Shown here piece by piece: positions 53,635 to 62,012 of a stretch of 64,000 nucleotides of DNA. Below the pieces are notes generated by a model. It did no database searches, was not told where the DNA came from, and was given only the letters and a program-made list of their open reading frames with translations. Position 1 is the first letter of the stretch, and every line of letters begins with the position of its first letter. This DNA comes from Halanaerobium saccharolyticum (GTDB taxonomy: Bacteria; Bacillota; Halanaerobiia; Halanaerobiales; Halanaerobiaceae). The position numbers were made by a program, and so were the translations under genes. The DNA lies in the NCBI RefSeq assembly GCF_004362045.1, contig NZ_SNWX01000007.1, forward strand, positions 1-64,000, read 5' to 3'.

Positions 53635-54471
53635 CTAAAAAGCCAGTACTATCCCACCTTCATTGGCATAGACTGTGCTGATTCCAGCAGTTTCTACAAT
53701 AATTATTTCTCTGAAATTGTACTTTTCTGAAGCCTGTTCTTTTATAAATTCTGCTTTCTCTAAAGCATTACAGTGAGCAATACCAAGTACTTTCTGTTCT
53801 AAGTTTTCTCCCTTTTCTCCAATTTTATCTATCAGCTTTCTAACTGCTCTTTTACTACCTCTGGCTTTATCAACAAGAGTTATAGTTCCTTCTGCAGTAG
53901 CCCCTAAAACGGGCTTTATATTAAAAAAAGAAGCAATTTTACCTTTCAATTTTCCCATGCGTCCTGCTTTAATCAAATTATCTAAAGAATCTAGTACAAA
54001 CAATGTCTGCATTTCTTCAACGTATTTTTCAGTCTTTTCTACAATCTCTTCTCTAGTTAAACCAGCTTCGATTAATTCACCCAATTTATAAGCAATCATT
54101 GTCTCACCTGCAGAAGCACTAAAAGAATTAAAAACTTTGACAAATTTATTTTCAGCCTCTTCCATCAGCATTTCCTTTGCCAGGACAGCATTCTGATAAG
54201 TTGCACTCAATTCTTTAGAAAGTGTTACCACAAAAATATTTTCGTATTTTCGATATAAATCTAAAAAAGGCCCTGGACCCGGACTTGCAGTTTTAGGAGC
54301 CTCACTGCTGTTGCGCATTGCGTTTAATAGACCTTCTCGATCAAGATCTTCATCATCTACAAAGTGCCTATTTCCCACATCTATCGACAGTGGTGCTGTT
54401 GAGATATTAAATCTTTTTCTTAATTCTTCTGTTAAATCACAGCAGATGTCAACTATTATTTTGAAGTCCAT
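53635..54471 (-). CDS. DegV family fatty-acid-binding protein
   Basis: This 278-aa DegV protein has a first domain starting FKIIVDICCDLTEEL with STAPLSIDVGNRHFVD, then KTASPGPGPFLDLYR and TLSKELSATYQNAVLAKEM. The second domain includes FVLDSLDNLIKAGRMGKLKG. DegV proteins bind a fatty acid and, as FakB, present it to the FakA kinase for phospholipid synthesis. No fakA is in the window. It is a single gene followed by tRNA-Thr. Confidence 0.92.
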   Translation of the reverse strand: MDFKIIVDICCDLTEELRKRFNISTAPLSIDVGNRHFVDDEDLDREGLLNAMRNSSEAPKTASPGPGPFLDLYRKYENIFVVTLSKELSATYQNAVLAKEMLMEEAENKFVKVFNSFSASAGETMIAYKLGELIEAGLTREEIVEKTEKYVEEMQTLFVLDSLDNLIKAGRMGKLKGKIASFFNIKPVLGATAEGTITLVDKARGSKRAVRKLIDKIGEKGENLEQKVLGIAHCNALEKAEFIKEQASEKYNFREIIIVETAGISTVYANEGGIVLAF

Positions 54472-54589
54472 AGTATTACCTCCAATATATTCTATTTAAA
54501 ACTTTAAAGTTTAATCTACTATATAATTTTATCTTTATTGTAAGCAAAAATCAACAAATTAATTCAATTTTATTTTCAATTTGCACATA

Positions 54590-54622
54590 GAAAAGCCCCG
54601 ACCAAATTAACAGTCGGGGCAA
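54590..54622 (-). terminator. Terminator of the cold-shock gene
   Basis: GCCCCGAC (54595-54602) pairs with GTCGGGGC (54613-54620). On the minus strand TTTTCT follows. Confidence 0.92.
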
Positions 54623-54643
54623 GCTTACATAATTATGTTTTAA

Positions 54644-54847
54644 TTATATAACTTCAACATTCTCTGCCTGAGGTCCACGATCGCCTTCAACGATTTCGAA
54701 TTCAACTTCCTGACCTTCTTCTAAAGTTTTGAAACCTTCCTGCTGAAGAGCAGAGAAATGTACAAATACGTCGTCGCCATCTTCTCTTTCAATAAAGCCA
54801 TAACCTTTTTTCTCATCAAACCACTTAACTTTTCCTGTGTAAACCAT
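54644..54847 (-). CDS. csp: Cold-shock protein (CspA family)
   Basis: This 67-aa RNA/DNA-binding protein is a single cold-shock domain, with the RNP-1-like KGYGFIERE and RNP-2-like DVFVHFSAL motifs. The start has a TAGGAGGAAG binding site. It has its own consensus promoter, a leader of about 60 nt with a 7-bp hairpin, and a strong terminator, so it is a single-gene unit. Such leaders often change shape with temperature. Confidence 0.97.
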   Translation of the reverse strand: MVYTGKVKWFDEKKGYGFIEREDGDDVFVHFSALQQEGFKTLEEGQEVEFEIVEGDRGPQAENVEVI

Positions 54848-54874
54848 ATTAATATCTTCCTCCTAAAATTTAAG

Positions 54875-54906
54875 CTGAGTATGTGTAACTAGTTTAGAAT
54901 ACTCAG
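54875..54906 (-). promoter_or_regulatory. Hairpin in the cold-shock gene leader
   Basis: CTGAGTA (54875-54881) pairs with TACTCAG (54900-54906) in the 5' leader just before the ribosome-binding site. It may contribute to temperature-dependent control. Confidence 0.5.
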
Positions 54907-54913
54907 TGATTTA

Positions 54914-54942
54914 AATATATCATTTGATTTCTTATTTGTCAA
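54914..54942 (-). promoter_or_regulatory. Consensus sigma-A promoter of the cold-shock gene
   Basis: On the minus strand TTGACA (54937-54942) and TATATT (54914-54919) are exactly 17 bases apart. Confidence 0.9.
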
Positions 54943-55003
54943 ATTTTTCTGATTTGCAATTTATCAATATATTTAAATGTATTGATCTTATACTCACAAT
55001 CAC

Positions 55004-56974
55004 TTACAATTTAAACCTGGAAATAGAATCTGATAGCTCTTCTGCCATCTCTGCCAGCTCCTGGGAAGCAGTAATAATCTCATCTGTGGCTGCATTCTGT
55101 TCCTGACTGGAAGCTGCAACTTCTTCAGCGTTGGCAGCTGCAGTTTCACTTGCTGCTGCAATTTCTCTAATTGCTCTTTCTACATCCTCACTATTTGCTG
55201 CCATTTCTTCTGCTTTATTATTTATATTGGTAATTATTCTGCTTAATACTCCTGCTGTATGTTCTATTTCTTCAAATGCTGTCCCACTTTCCTCAATAGA
55301 ACTAACACTGGAATCAACTACTTCTTCTGTTTCCTCCATGTTTTCTACCGAAGCCTGTACATCTTTCTGAATATCTGCTATTAATTCTGTAATCTCATCT
55401 GTGGCCTGATTTGATTCTTCAGCCAGCTGTCTTATTTCGTCTGCTACTACTGAAAAACCGCGTCCCGCCTCTCCTGCTCTGGCAGCCTCAATGGCTGCAT
55501 TTAAAGCAAGCAGATTTGTCTGAGAAGATATATCTTTGATCAGACTAACAATTTCTCCAATTCTCTGGGATGACTCAGCCAGAGAATGAACTGCTTTTTC
55601 TACCTGTTCCGAATTATTCTTAACTTTATTGACTTCAGCTGCAGATTTATCAATCGACTGATTACCTTTTTCTATATTTTCCATTACATTCACTGACTGA
55701 CGGTCCATAGCATCAGAAGAAGTATTGATCATTGTAATCTGTTTGATTAACTCTTCCATAGTTGCAGAAGTTTCCTCAACCTGAGCTGATTGTTCTTCAG
55801 TGTTAGAAGCCACTTCCTGGATAGCTTTACTTACCTCATCTGCACTTTCTCCAACCTGATTTCCACTTGCAGACAGTTCCTCACTGGAGGCTGCAACCCG
55901 CTCTGAAACGTTTTTGACATCCAGAATCATTGATTTTAGGTTATTGATCATTTCGGAAAATGAATTTGTTAATTTTCCAATTTCGTCTTTCCGCTTTAGA
56001 TATTTATCCTCAATATTAATATTAAAATTACCGGCTGCCAGTTTCTGGGCAGTTGCAGTAACATAATTAAGCGGTTTTGCTATATAAGAGGCAATAACTA
56101 CTGTAACTATTATTCCAATTATTAAAGCAGCCAGTGCAATAATTAAGCTGACATTTTTCAAATTAACAAGGTCACTCATAACTTCTGACCTGTCTGCTGT
56201 CATAGCAACAGACCATCCATTTATATCTACAGGATGATAGGCCATTATTTTTCGCTGATTATTAAAGCTATAATGAACTGCTCCACTTTTTTCTGCAATC
56301 ATCTTGTCTGTAATTGAAATAAGATCCTGATTGCTTTCGGCCAGTTCTCTACTTGCTATGTACTCCTGTTCCGGATAAGCAATGGTATTTTTATTTTGAT
56401 TTATAATCCAGCCATACCCGGCCCCATTGATGTTCATCTCAGTAATTAACTGCTGTAAATACTCAGTAGAAACAGTTCCAATTAAAACACCAACCTGTTC
56501 TCCCAGGTCAACAATAGGTACCGCAATAGAAATCACATTACCCTCAGTTAATTGACTGGGACGTGCATTTGAATATGTGACTTCGTTTGTTTCTAGCGCC
56601 CTCTGAAAATAATTTCTGTCGGAAACATTAATATTTTCACCGCCAACTACATTAGCTCTTCCATCCGGTCTTGCCACAATTATATTTTCCAGTTCTGGAT
56701 GTTTTGCTTCTTTGAGATATCTTTCCTGACTGCTCCACATCATAGTCTGAACATCATTAGAATCAGCTAAATCTTTTAAGAATACTTCTATCCCACTTAG
56801 CCATTGATTAATGGTGTTAGAATTCTGTCTCGCACTCTCTTTAGCACTTGACATTATTGTTTCTTCTAAAATATTTGTTGATTGATTATATAAAGTAAAA
56901 GCTGTTCCACCAACAATAAGTAAAATTAAGATTGTGACTGCCAGTAACATTTTTCCCTTGATTGAATTAAGCAT
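55004..56974 (-). CDS. Methyl-accepting chemotaxis protein (dCache sensor)
   Basis: This 656-aa chemoreceptor has an N-terminal membrane helix (residues 7-29) and an extracytoplasmic dCache-type sensor region (about 35-270, including [20 protein letters not shown] and [19 protein letters not shown]). A second helix (about 275-297) and a HAMP domain follow. The signalling tip is [26 protein letters not shown] in reduced form. Alanine/glutamate-rich methylation helices flank it. No CheW-binding pentapeptide is seen at the end. It starts 40 bp after the GGDEF/EAL gene and may share its riboswitch-controlled transcript. Confidence 0.95.
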   Translation of the reverse strand: MLNSIKGKMLLAVTILILLIVGGTAFTLYNQSTNILEETIMSSAKESARQNSNTINQWLSGIEVFLKDLADSNDVQTMMWSSQERYLKEAKHPELENIIVARPDGRANVVGGENINVSDRNYFQRALETNEVTYSNARPSQLTEGNVISIAVPIVDLGEQVGVLIGTVSTEYLQQLITEMNINGAGYGWIINQNKNTIAYPEQEYIASRELAESNQDLISITDKMIAEKSGAVHYSFNNQRKIMAYHPVDINGWSVAMTADRSEVMSDLVNLKNVSLIIALAALIIGIIVTVVIASYIAKPLNYVTATAQKLAAGNFNINIEDKYLKRKDEIGKLTNSFSEMINNLKSMILDVKNVSERVAASSEELSASGNQVGESADEVSKAIQEVASNTEEQSAQVEETSATMEELIKQITMINTSSDAMDRQSVNVMENIEKGNQSIDKSAAEVNKVKNNSEQVEKAVHSLAESSQRIGEIVSLIKDISSQTNLLALNAAIEAARAGEAGRGFSVVADEIRQLAEESNQATDEITELIADIQKDVQASVENMEETEEVVDSSVSSIEESGTAFEEIEHTAGVLSRIITNINNKAEEMAANSEDVERAIREIAAASETAAANAEEVAASSQEQNAATDEIITASQELAEMAEELSDSISRFKL

Positions 56975-57014
56975 TTAAACCCCTACCTTTTTTCTATGTG
57001 ATAGTAAAATTATA

Positions 57015-59003
57015 TCATACAGACTGAATATTGCAATCTATAGAAATAATAGATTCTAATTCATTTATTGGCATCGGACGATAATAATAGTATCCCTGTA
57101 CAAAATCACAGTTCAATTTCTTTAATATTTCCAGTTCCTCTTGTTCTTCTACTCCTTCTGCAATAACCATAAAATCAAGCTCATGGGAAAGTTCAATTAT
57201 CTTTTCAGTTAAGATTCTGGTTTTTCTCTGATCTAAATTACGAATAAAAGACATGTCAATCTTTAGCATATCAATCGGTAGTTTAGCTAAATAAGAAAGC
57301 GAGGAATAACCCTTACCAAAATCATCAAGAGAAATATAAAAGCCAGCTCTTTTTAATTTATTTAAATTTTCTAAGTCTCGCTCAGCTGCATCCAGAAAAA
57401 TTGATTCTGTAATTTCAAAATCAATCTGATCAGGACATAATTCCCTTTTTTCAATTAAATTTTCTAAAAAAGTAATTAGTGAATCATCCTTTAGATCATA
57501 GGCAGATAAATTAATTGAAATTATTTTTTCTGATTCTCTTAATACTTCATTCTCCGAGAATTCTTTAATCACTCTTTTGATCACCCAGCGGGTAATTTGA
57601 GTTATTAAGTTGCTCTGTTCGGCAATCGGAATAAAATATCCGGGCGAAATCTGACCAAATTCTGGATGATGCCAGCGAAGTAAAGCTTCCAGAGCTACTA
57701 TTTTTTCGTTTTGTAGATTAATTTTAGGCTGATAAACAAGATTTAGTTCTCCGTTTTCTACAGCTTTTCTCAAATCATTTTTTAACTGACTATTATTTAG
57801 TTTTTCAAAGTAAATAGTCCGATCATAGATCTGATAAAGTTTACTGCTGTCTTCAATTGTATGCATCGCGTGATGAGCTCTGGTAATTAGGGTTTTAGCT
57901 TCATCTCCATCTTTAGGATAAATTGTAATACCAATTTTAAAATTCAAAAAATAATTAATTTCATTTTCTTTCCAGAGCTTTTTTATTGAATTCAAAATTT
58001 CTTCTGCCTTAGCTTTAATTTCTTCCTTGTTAGATATATTTTTAAATAAAAGCAAAAATTTGTCACCATAATAATGACTTATTAAATCAGGTTCTGAATC
58101 ATATTTTAGAATATCCGCAATTTTTTGTGCAGTCTGATTTCCATGTAGTGAACCAATTACATTAGATATATTGTCCATGTCTATTACTTCGAGATAAAAA
58201 ACAGAAAATTCCCGCTCCGTTTTAGAATTCTGAGAGATTTTAATCTGACTCTCCAATTTTTCAGAAAAATATTTTTCATTGGGTAAATTGGTAAAATCAT
58301 CGTAATAAGCTAACTGATATAATTTATTTTCTAACCGTTTTTCTCTTGTTATTTCTGTTGTAGTTCCAATTACTTTAACTGCTCTCTCCTCGTCATTTTC
58401 TAAAAATCTACCACTATGTTTGATATAAATATACTTTGAATTATTTTTTACTCTAAAAACATTCTTATAATTTTTATTTTCCCCAGCAAGAAAAAGATCC
58501 CATTTTTCCTGAGCCTGTTTTCTATCTTCAGGATGTATATATTCTTTTATTGATTCAATTGGTCCCTGCCGAGTATATTTTTGATGGATATTTAGTTTAT
58601 TCTGGGCCCAATAAGATAAATATAATTCTTTTTTCTTCAGATCATATTCCCAGATTCCAACATCTATCATATCCTCAATTAAATTAAATTTTTTAATTTT
58701 ATCTTCTTCAGTTTTAATTTTTTCAATTTTATCGATGATACTTTTACTAATTACATAGTGACTTTTTAATCCTCTTTTTATAAAAACATAAATTAAAATT
58801 GAAGAAAAAACTACAAAAAGAAATTCATTGATCAAATGAGAGAGGACAAAAAAATTGTTTTCAGAAAAAAAGTAATTAATTAAATATTCAAATGTTAAAA
58901 TCCAGATGACTCCCAGAGCAAAGTATTTCACCATGATTTTAAAACTCATCCGTGATGGGTCAATTTCTTCCAGCTTATTTTTTAGTTTAAATATAACATC
59001 CAT
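57015..59003 (-). CDS. GGDEF/EAL protein with PAS domain (probable c-di-GMP phosphodiesterase)
   Basis: This 662-aa protein has two N-terminal membrane helices (about 27-45 and 55-73), then a PAS-type domain (about 105-220) and a GGDEF domain whose signature is YYGDKF instead of GGDEF, so cyclase activity is doubtful. The EAL domain looks complete: EALLRWHHPEFG, ISINLSAYDL, DFEITESIF, LDDFGKGYSSLSYL, LKIDMSFIR and QGYYYYRPM. It should break down c-di-GMP, perhaps with GTP or another nucleotide acting through the degenerate GGDEF domain. It is directly behind a c-di-GMP-I riboswitch. Confidence 0.93.
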   Translation of the reverse strand: MDVIFKLKNKLEEIDPSRMSFKIMVKYFALGVIWILTFEYLINYFFSENNFFVLSHLINEFLFVVFSSILIYVFIKRGLKSHYVISKSIIDKIEKIKTEEDKIKKFNLIEDMIDVGIWEYDLKKKELYLSYWAQNKLNIHQKYTRQGPIESIKEYIHPEDRKQAQEKWDLFLAGENKNYKNVFRVKNNSKYIYIKHSGRFLENDEERAVKVIGTTTEITREKRLENKLYQLAYYDDFTNLPNEKYFSEKLESQIKISQNSKTEREFSVFYLEVIDMDNISNVIGSLHGNQTAQKIADILKYDSEPDLISHYYGDKFLLLFKNISNKEEIKAKAEEILNSIKKLWKENEINYFLNFKIGITIYPKDGDEAKTLITRAHHAMHTIEDSSKLYQIYDRTIYFEKLNNSQLKNDLRKAVENGELNLVYQPKINLQNEKIVALEALLRWHHPEFGQISPGYFIPIAEQSNLITQITRWVIKRVIKEFSENEVLRESEKIISINLSAYDLKDDSLITFLENLIEKRELCPDQIDFEITESIFLDAAERDLENLNKLKRAGFYISLDDFGKGYSSLSYLAKLPIDMLKIDMSFIRNLDQRKTRILTEKIIELSHELDFMVIAEGVEEQEELEILKKLNCDFVQGYYYYRPMPINELESIISIDCNIQSV

Positions 59004-59060
59004 TTATGACCCTCCAAAGTAAATTTTTGTATTTCTAGCTGCTAAAAGTATGTTAATAAA

Positions 59061-59088
59061 AAGAAAAAACCGACCATTAGAGGTCGGG
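59061..59088 (-). terminator. Terminator platform of the second c-di-GMP riboswitch
   Basis: CCGACC (59070-59075) pairs with GGTCGG (59082-59087). On the minus strand TTTTTTCTTTTT follows. The 5' arm shares bases with the 3' strand of the aptamer's P1 stem (GCCC), so the two folds may exclude each other. Confidence 0.88.
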
Positions 59089-59164
59089 CGTTAATCTCTG
59101 CAGCCTGGCAGTCTCAGTAAGACCCATAGCTTTGCGTCACTGCTTTACAGCAGTTTTGCCCTTA
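59086..59164 (-). ncRNA. c-di-GMP-I (GEMM) riboswitch before the GGDEF/EAL gene
   Basis: The minus strand has GGGCAAAACTGC, CAGTGACGCAAAGC, ATGGGTCTTACTGAGAC, TGCCAGGCTGCAG and AACGCCC, the GEMM-I order with P1 formed by GGGC/GCCC. GTGACGCAAAGC is an exact consensus piece. A TATAAT -10 box lies at 59188-59193 upstream, so the aptamer sits at the very start of the transcript. Confidence 0.92.
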
Positions 59165-59276
59165 ATTCAATATATTTTCTTTTAGTAATTATATTGTACT
59201 AAAGCTAAGACTATAATTCAAGTTATTTGATTAACAAATTTTGTTTTAATTTCTTGTTATTTCAAAGTGACAGCAC

Positions 59277-59305
59277 TTGCTTTTGCTATTTTTCTATGTT
59301 AAAAT
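59277..59305 (+). promoter_or_regulatory. Sigma-A promoter of tRNA-Leu
   Basis: TTGCTT (59277-59282) and TAAAAT (59300-59305) are 17 bases apart and end 13 bp before the mature tRNA. Confidence 0.75.
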
Positions 59306-59318
59306 AGATAATGTTGAT

Positions 59319-59405
59319 GCCGAAGTGGTGGAATTGGCAGACGCGATGGATTCAAAATCCATTATCCTCACGGATGTGTGGGTTCGAGTCCCACCTTCGG
59401 CACCA
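59319..59405 (+). tRNA. tRNA-Leu (anticodon CAA)
   Basis: The 87-nt class-II tRNA has an encoded CCA. The acceptor stem is GCCGAAG/CTTCGGC, the anticodon arm TGGATTCAAAATCCA gives CAA, the long variable arm is TATCCTCACGGATGT-like, and the T arm holds GGGTTCGAGTCCC. Confidence 0.98.
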
Positions 59406-59437
59406 TCTTTACATATCAACAATTATAGGACTTTTTA

Positions 59438-59463
59438 AGATCTCCTTACCGGGAGATTTTTTT
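59438..59463 (+). terminator. Terminator after tRNA-Leu
   Basis: ATCTCC (59440-59445) pairs with GGAGAT (59452-59457), followed by a run of Ts to 59463. Confidence 0.85.
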
Positions 59464-59508
59464 AATTTATGGAAGAAAAACCAATTAATATAAATGGAGG
59501 GAATAATA

Positions 59509-60735
59509 ATGAATGCTGATTTAATTATTGCAGGTGCTGGTCCAGCAGGACTTTTTTCTGCTGTTCAGGCTGCAGAAAATAATGAGAATAAAAAAATTAT
59601 AATCTTAGAAAAGAACTCCAGTGCCGGCAAAAAACTTTTAATCAGCGGTTCAGGTCAGTGTAATTTAACCCATGCAGGTGATATTTCTCAGTTCTTTGAT
59701 CACTATGGAGAAAATTATAATTTTCTAATGGGACCTCTTTATACTTTTGACAATCATCAGTTAATGAAATTTTTTAAAGATAGAGGGATTAAATTTAGAA
59801 AAGCTAGAGGTGGAAAGATTTTTCCTGAGTCAAATAAAGCCTCTGATATTTTAAATGTATTATTAAAAGAAGCAAAAGCTAGAGGAATTAAAATAATATA
59901 TAATACTCCAGTAGAAAATGTTAAATATAAAACCGGACGATTTAAAATTAAAACTGCAGATAAAATTTATAAAAGTAAATATTTTTTGCTTGCAGCCGGA
60001 GGAAAATCCTTTCCTCGAACAGGTTCAACAGGTGATGGCTTTCAAATTGCCAGTAGTTTAGGTCATAATATTATCGAACCACAACCTGCTTTAGCCCCAG
60101 TAATTATTAAAAATTATCAGTTCAAAATGCTGAGTGGAATTTCGCTTAAGAATAAAGAGGTTTCACTCTGGAGAAAGGAAAATTTAATAAAAAGCTGGAG
60201 TGGTGATCTGTTGTTAACACATCAAGGACTCTCCGGACCGGGAATTATTAATTATTCCCGTTATATGCAAAAAGGAGATATTATAAAAGTAATGTTATTA
60301 AACTATTCTAAGGAAGAGTTAGAAAACAACCTGCTCAAAAAAATTGAAAGAGAAGGGAAATTGAATTTACTCAATCTTTTAATTAAATTCCCAATTGCCC
60401 AGAGATTAATTGAAAAGATACTTGAAATTGCAGAGATTGACGGCAGCCAGAATGCAGCTCATCTGACTAGACAGGAAAGAAAAGAAATTATTGAAATTTT
60501 TTCAAATTTAGAATTTAAAATTAAAAGTTTAGCGAACTTTAATCAGTCCATGGTAACAAAAGGAGGGATTGACCTCAGCGAGATCAATCCCCAGAATATG
60601 GAATCAAGAATTATTAGTAACTTTTTTGCTGCCGGCGAAGTTCTAGATATTGATGGAGATACCGGCGGCTATAATCTGCAGGCTGCTTTTTCTACAGCCT
60701 TTTTGGCAGGCAGCGAACTTAAAGAAAGATTATAA
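59509..60735 (+). CDS. BaiN/HI0933-family NAD(P)/FAD-dependent oxidoreductase
   Basis: This flavoprotein of about 408 aa has an N-terminal Rossmann motif DLIIAGAGPAGLFSAVQAAE, the family stretch GKKLLISGSGQCNLTHAGD, and AAGGKSFPRTGSTGDGFQIA. The C-terminal FAD motif is NFFAAGEVLDIDGDTGGYNLQAAFSTA. BaiN-type enzymes reduce carbon-carbon double bonds in some gut bacteria; the natural substrate of most members is unknown. The start is ATG at 59509 with GGAGG eight bases before it; an ATG at 59494 overlaps that site. It ends with no gap against the convergent next gene. Confidence 0.9.
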   Translation: MNADLIIAGAGPAGLFSAVQAAENNENKKIIILEKNSSAGKKLLISGSGQCNLTHAGDISQFFDHYGENYNFLMGPLYTFDNHQLMKFFKDRGIKFRKARGGKIFPESNKASDILNVLLKEAKARGIKIIYNTPVENVKYKTGRFKIKTADKIYKSKYFLLAAGGKSFPRTGSTGDGFQIASSLGHNIIEPQPALAPVIIKNYQFKMLSGISLKNKEVSLWRKENLIKSWSGDLLLTHQGLSGPGIINYSRYMQKGDIIKVMLLNYSKEELENNLLKKIEREGKLNLLNLLIKFPIAQRLIEKILEIAEIDGSQNAAHLTRQERKEIIEIFSNLEFKIKSLANFNQSMVTKGGIDLSEINPQNMESRIISNFFAAGEVLDIDGDTGGYNLQAAFSTAFLAGSELKERL

Positions 60736-61875
60736 TTAATATCTATAAATCGCTGCTATATCTTCTCCATCTGGCATCTCTTCTTTTTCCAGAGAATAAA
60801 CTGTTCCCCCATTTTTAATTGTCTGCATGGCAGCAAAATTATAAAGATCATAATCATCATTATTACCCATCACTTTAATTTCATTTTCAGCTTCAACAAA
60901 AACTCCGTCCTTCTCAGCTTTTTTATTAAGCAGAAGGGTATCAATTTTACTGTAATGGGCAGCTTCAACAATATCTTCTAACTCAGCTGAACATTTATCT
61001 CCTGATTTAAGCTCTAAATATTTATCCTTAACTTCTCTTAAATAATCATAAAGATGTGGACCTACAATTTCCCATCCTTTTTCTCGTAAAACCTTTTTAT
61101 TCATCTGTTTTGCATTACCACTTAGATTTTCTTCCACTAATTTATCATAATTATTAATATTTTTATAAAGAGCAAATACACTGTCATCAGCAGCTATAAC
61201 AAGATAACTGTCTTCATCTTTTAGTTCTAAATTAATAATCCTATCAATTTCTTTTAAATAATGCATTAAATCTTCATTATCATCATCCGGTGCTCCACCC
61301 TGTCCGTGAAATACTGCTGATCCACCTGCTGTATTAACAGATTGATGTTTTTCAGCTGCTTCATCATCAAGATTTAAAAACTCTTTAATATTGAGAGGTA
61401 AGTTCTCTACTTCAACTTCTTCAATATTATCTCTGGTAGCCTGGTACAGTTGATTATGCTTTGGACTCATAGCTAGAAGATAGTATTTTTGATTATCATG
61501 TAATTCTGCAATTAACTGTTTTAGATTGAAATTATAACTTACATATGACTTATCATAGGTATCAACTGCAAGTTTGAAATATTCAAATCTATCAGGTGCA
61601 ATAAAGACTGCCAGCCCCTCTTTTTGCTGCTGCCAGAAGCTGCTGTCAGCTGCCAGAGAAAATGCTGGTTTTAAAAATTCATCAACCTCTCGCTGCTTGT
61701 AATCCCACTTTTCTTTGAGTTTTTCTTCAACTTCCTGCAGCCGATTTTTAAACTCAATTTCTAATTTCTTGAATTCTCCATTATGCACAGCCTTAGTTGA
61801 TAAATAAATTGAAACACAGGGGCTTTCCTGATCTTGAATAAGGTCTTTTAAAGTATCCAGCTTAATTTCAGTCAT
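60736..61875 (-). CDS. Bacterial eRF1-like protein (baeRF family)
   Basis: This 379-aa protein fits the bacterial archaeo-eukaryotic release factor group (baeRF). The N-terminal part starts CVSIYLSTKAVHNGEFKKLE. The middle holds AVFHGQGGAPDDDNEDLMHY, a loop typical of this group, and the C-terminal part resembles the L7Ae-like domain 3 (EDIVEAAHYSKIDTLLLNKK). It has no GGQ peptide-release motif, but GQGGAPDDD lies at the comparable place. A role at stalled ribosomes has been proposed for the family and is unproven here. AGGAGG precedes the ATG. Confidence 0.8.
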   Translation of the reverse strand: MTEIKLDTLKDLIQDQESPCVSIYLSTKAVHNGEFKKLEIEFKNRLQEVEEKLKEKWDYKQREVDEFLKPAFSLAADSSFWQQQKEGLAVFIAPDRFEYFKLAVDTYDKSYVSYNFNLKQLIAELHDNQKYYLLAMSPKHNQLYQATRDNIEEVEVENLPLNIKEFLNLDDEAAEKHQSVNTAGGSAVFHGQGGAPDDDNEDLMHYLKEIDRIINLELKDEDSYLVIAADDSVFALYKNINNYDKLVEENLSGNAKQMNKKVLREKGWEIVGPHLYDYLREVKDKYLELKSGDKCSAELEDIVEAAHYSKIDTLLLNKKAEKDGVFVEAENEIKVMGNNDDYDLYNFAAMQTIKNGGTVYSLEKEEMPDGEDIAAIYRY

Positions 61876-62012
61876 ATATATTACCTCCTATTTAATTAAA
61901 TAACCTACTCTCTACTTTTAACTTCTTGCTCAAGAAAATAAAATTTTGATATTATTAATTAATTGTCTATAATTATATTCTATCAAAAATTGAAAAAATA
62001 TAAAGTAATTTT

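Noticed and set aside
59311-59493. 60-codon open frame on the plus strand
   Set aside because: It reads straight through tRNA-Leu and its terminator; the codons are those of the tRNA gene.
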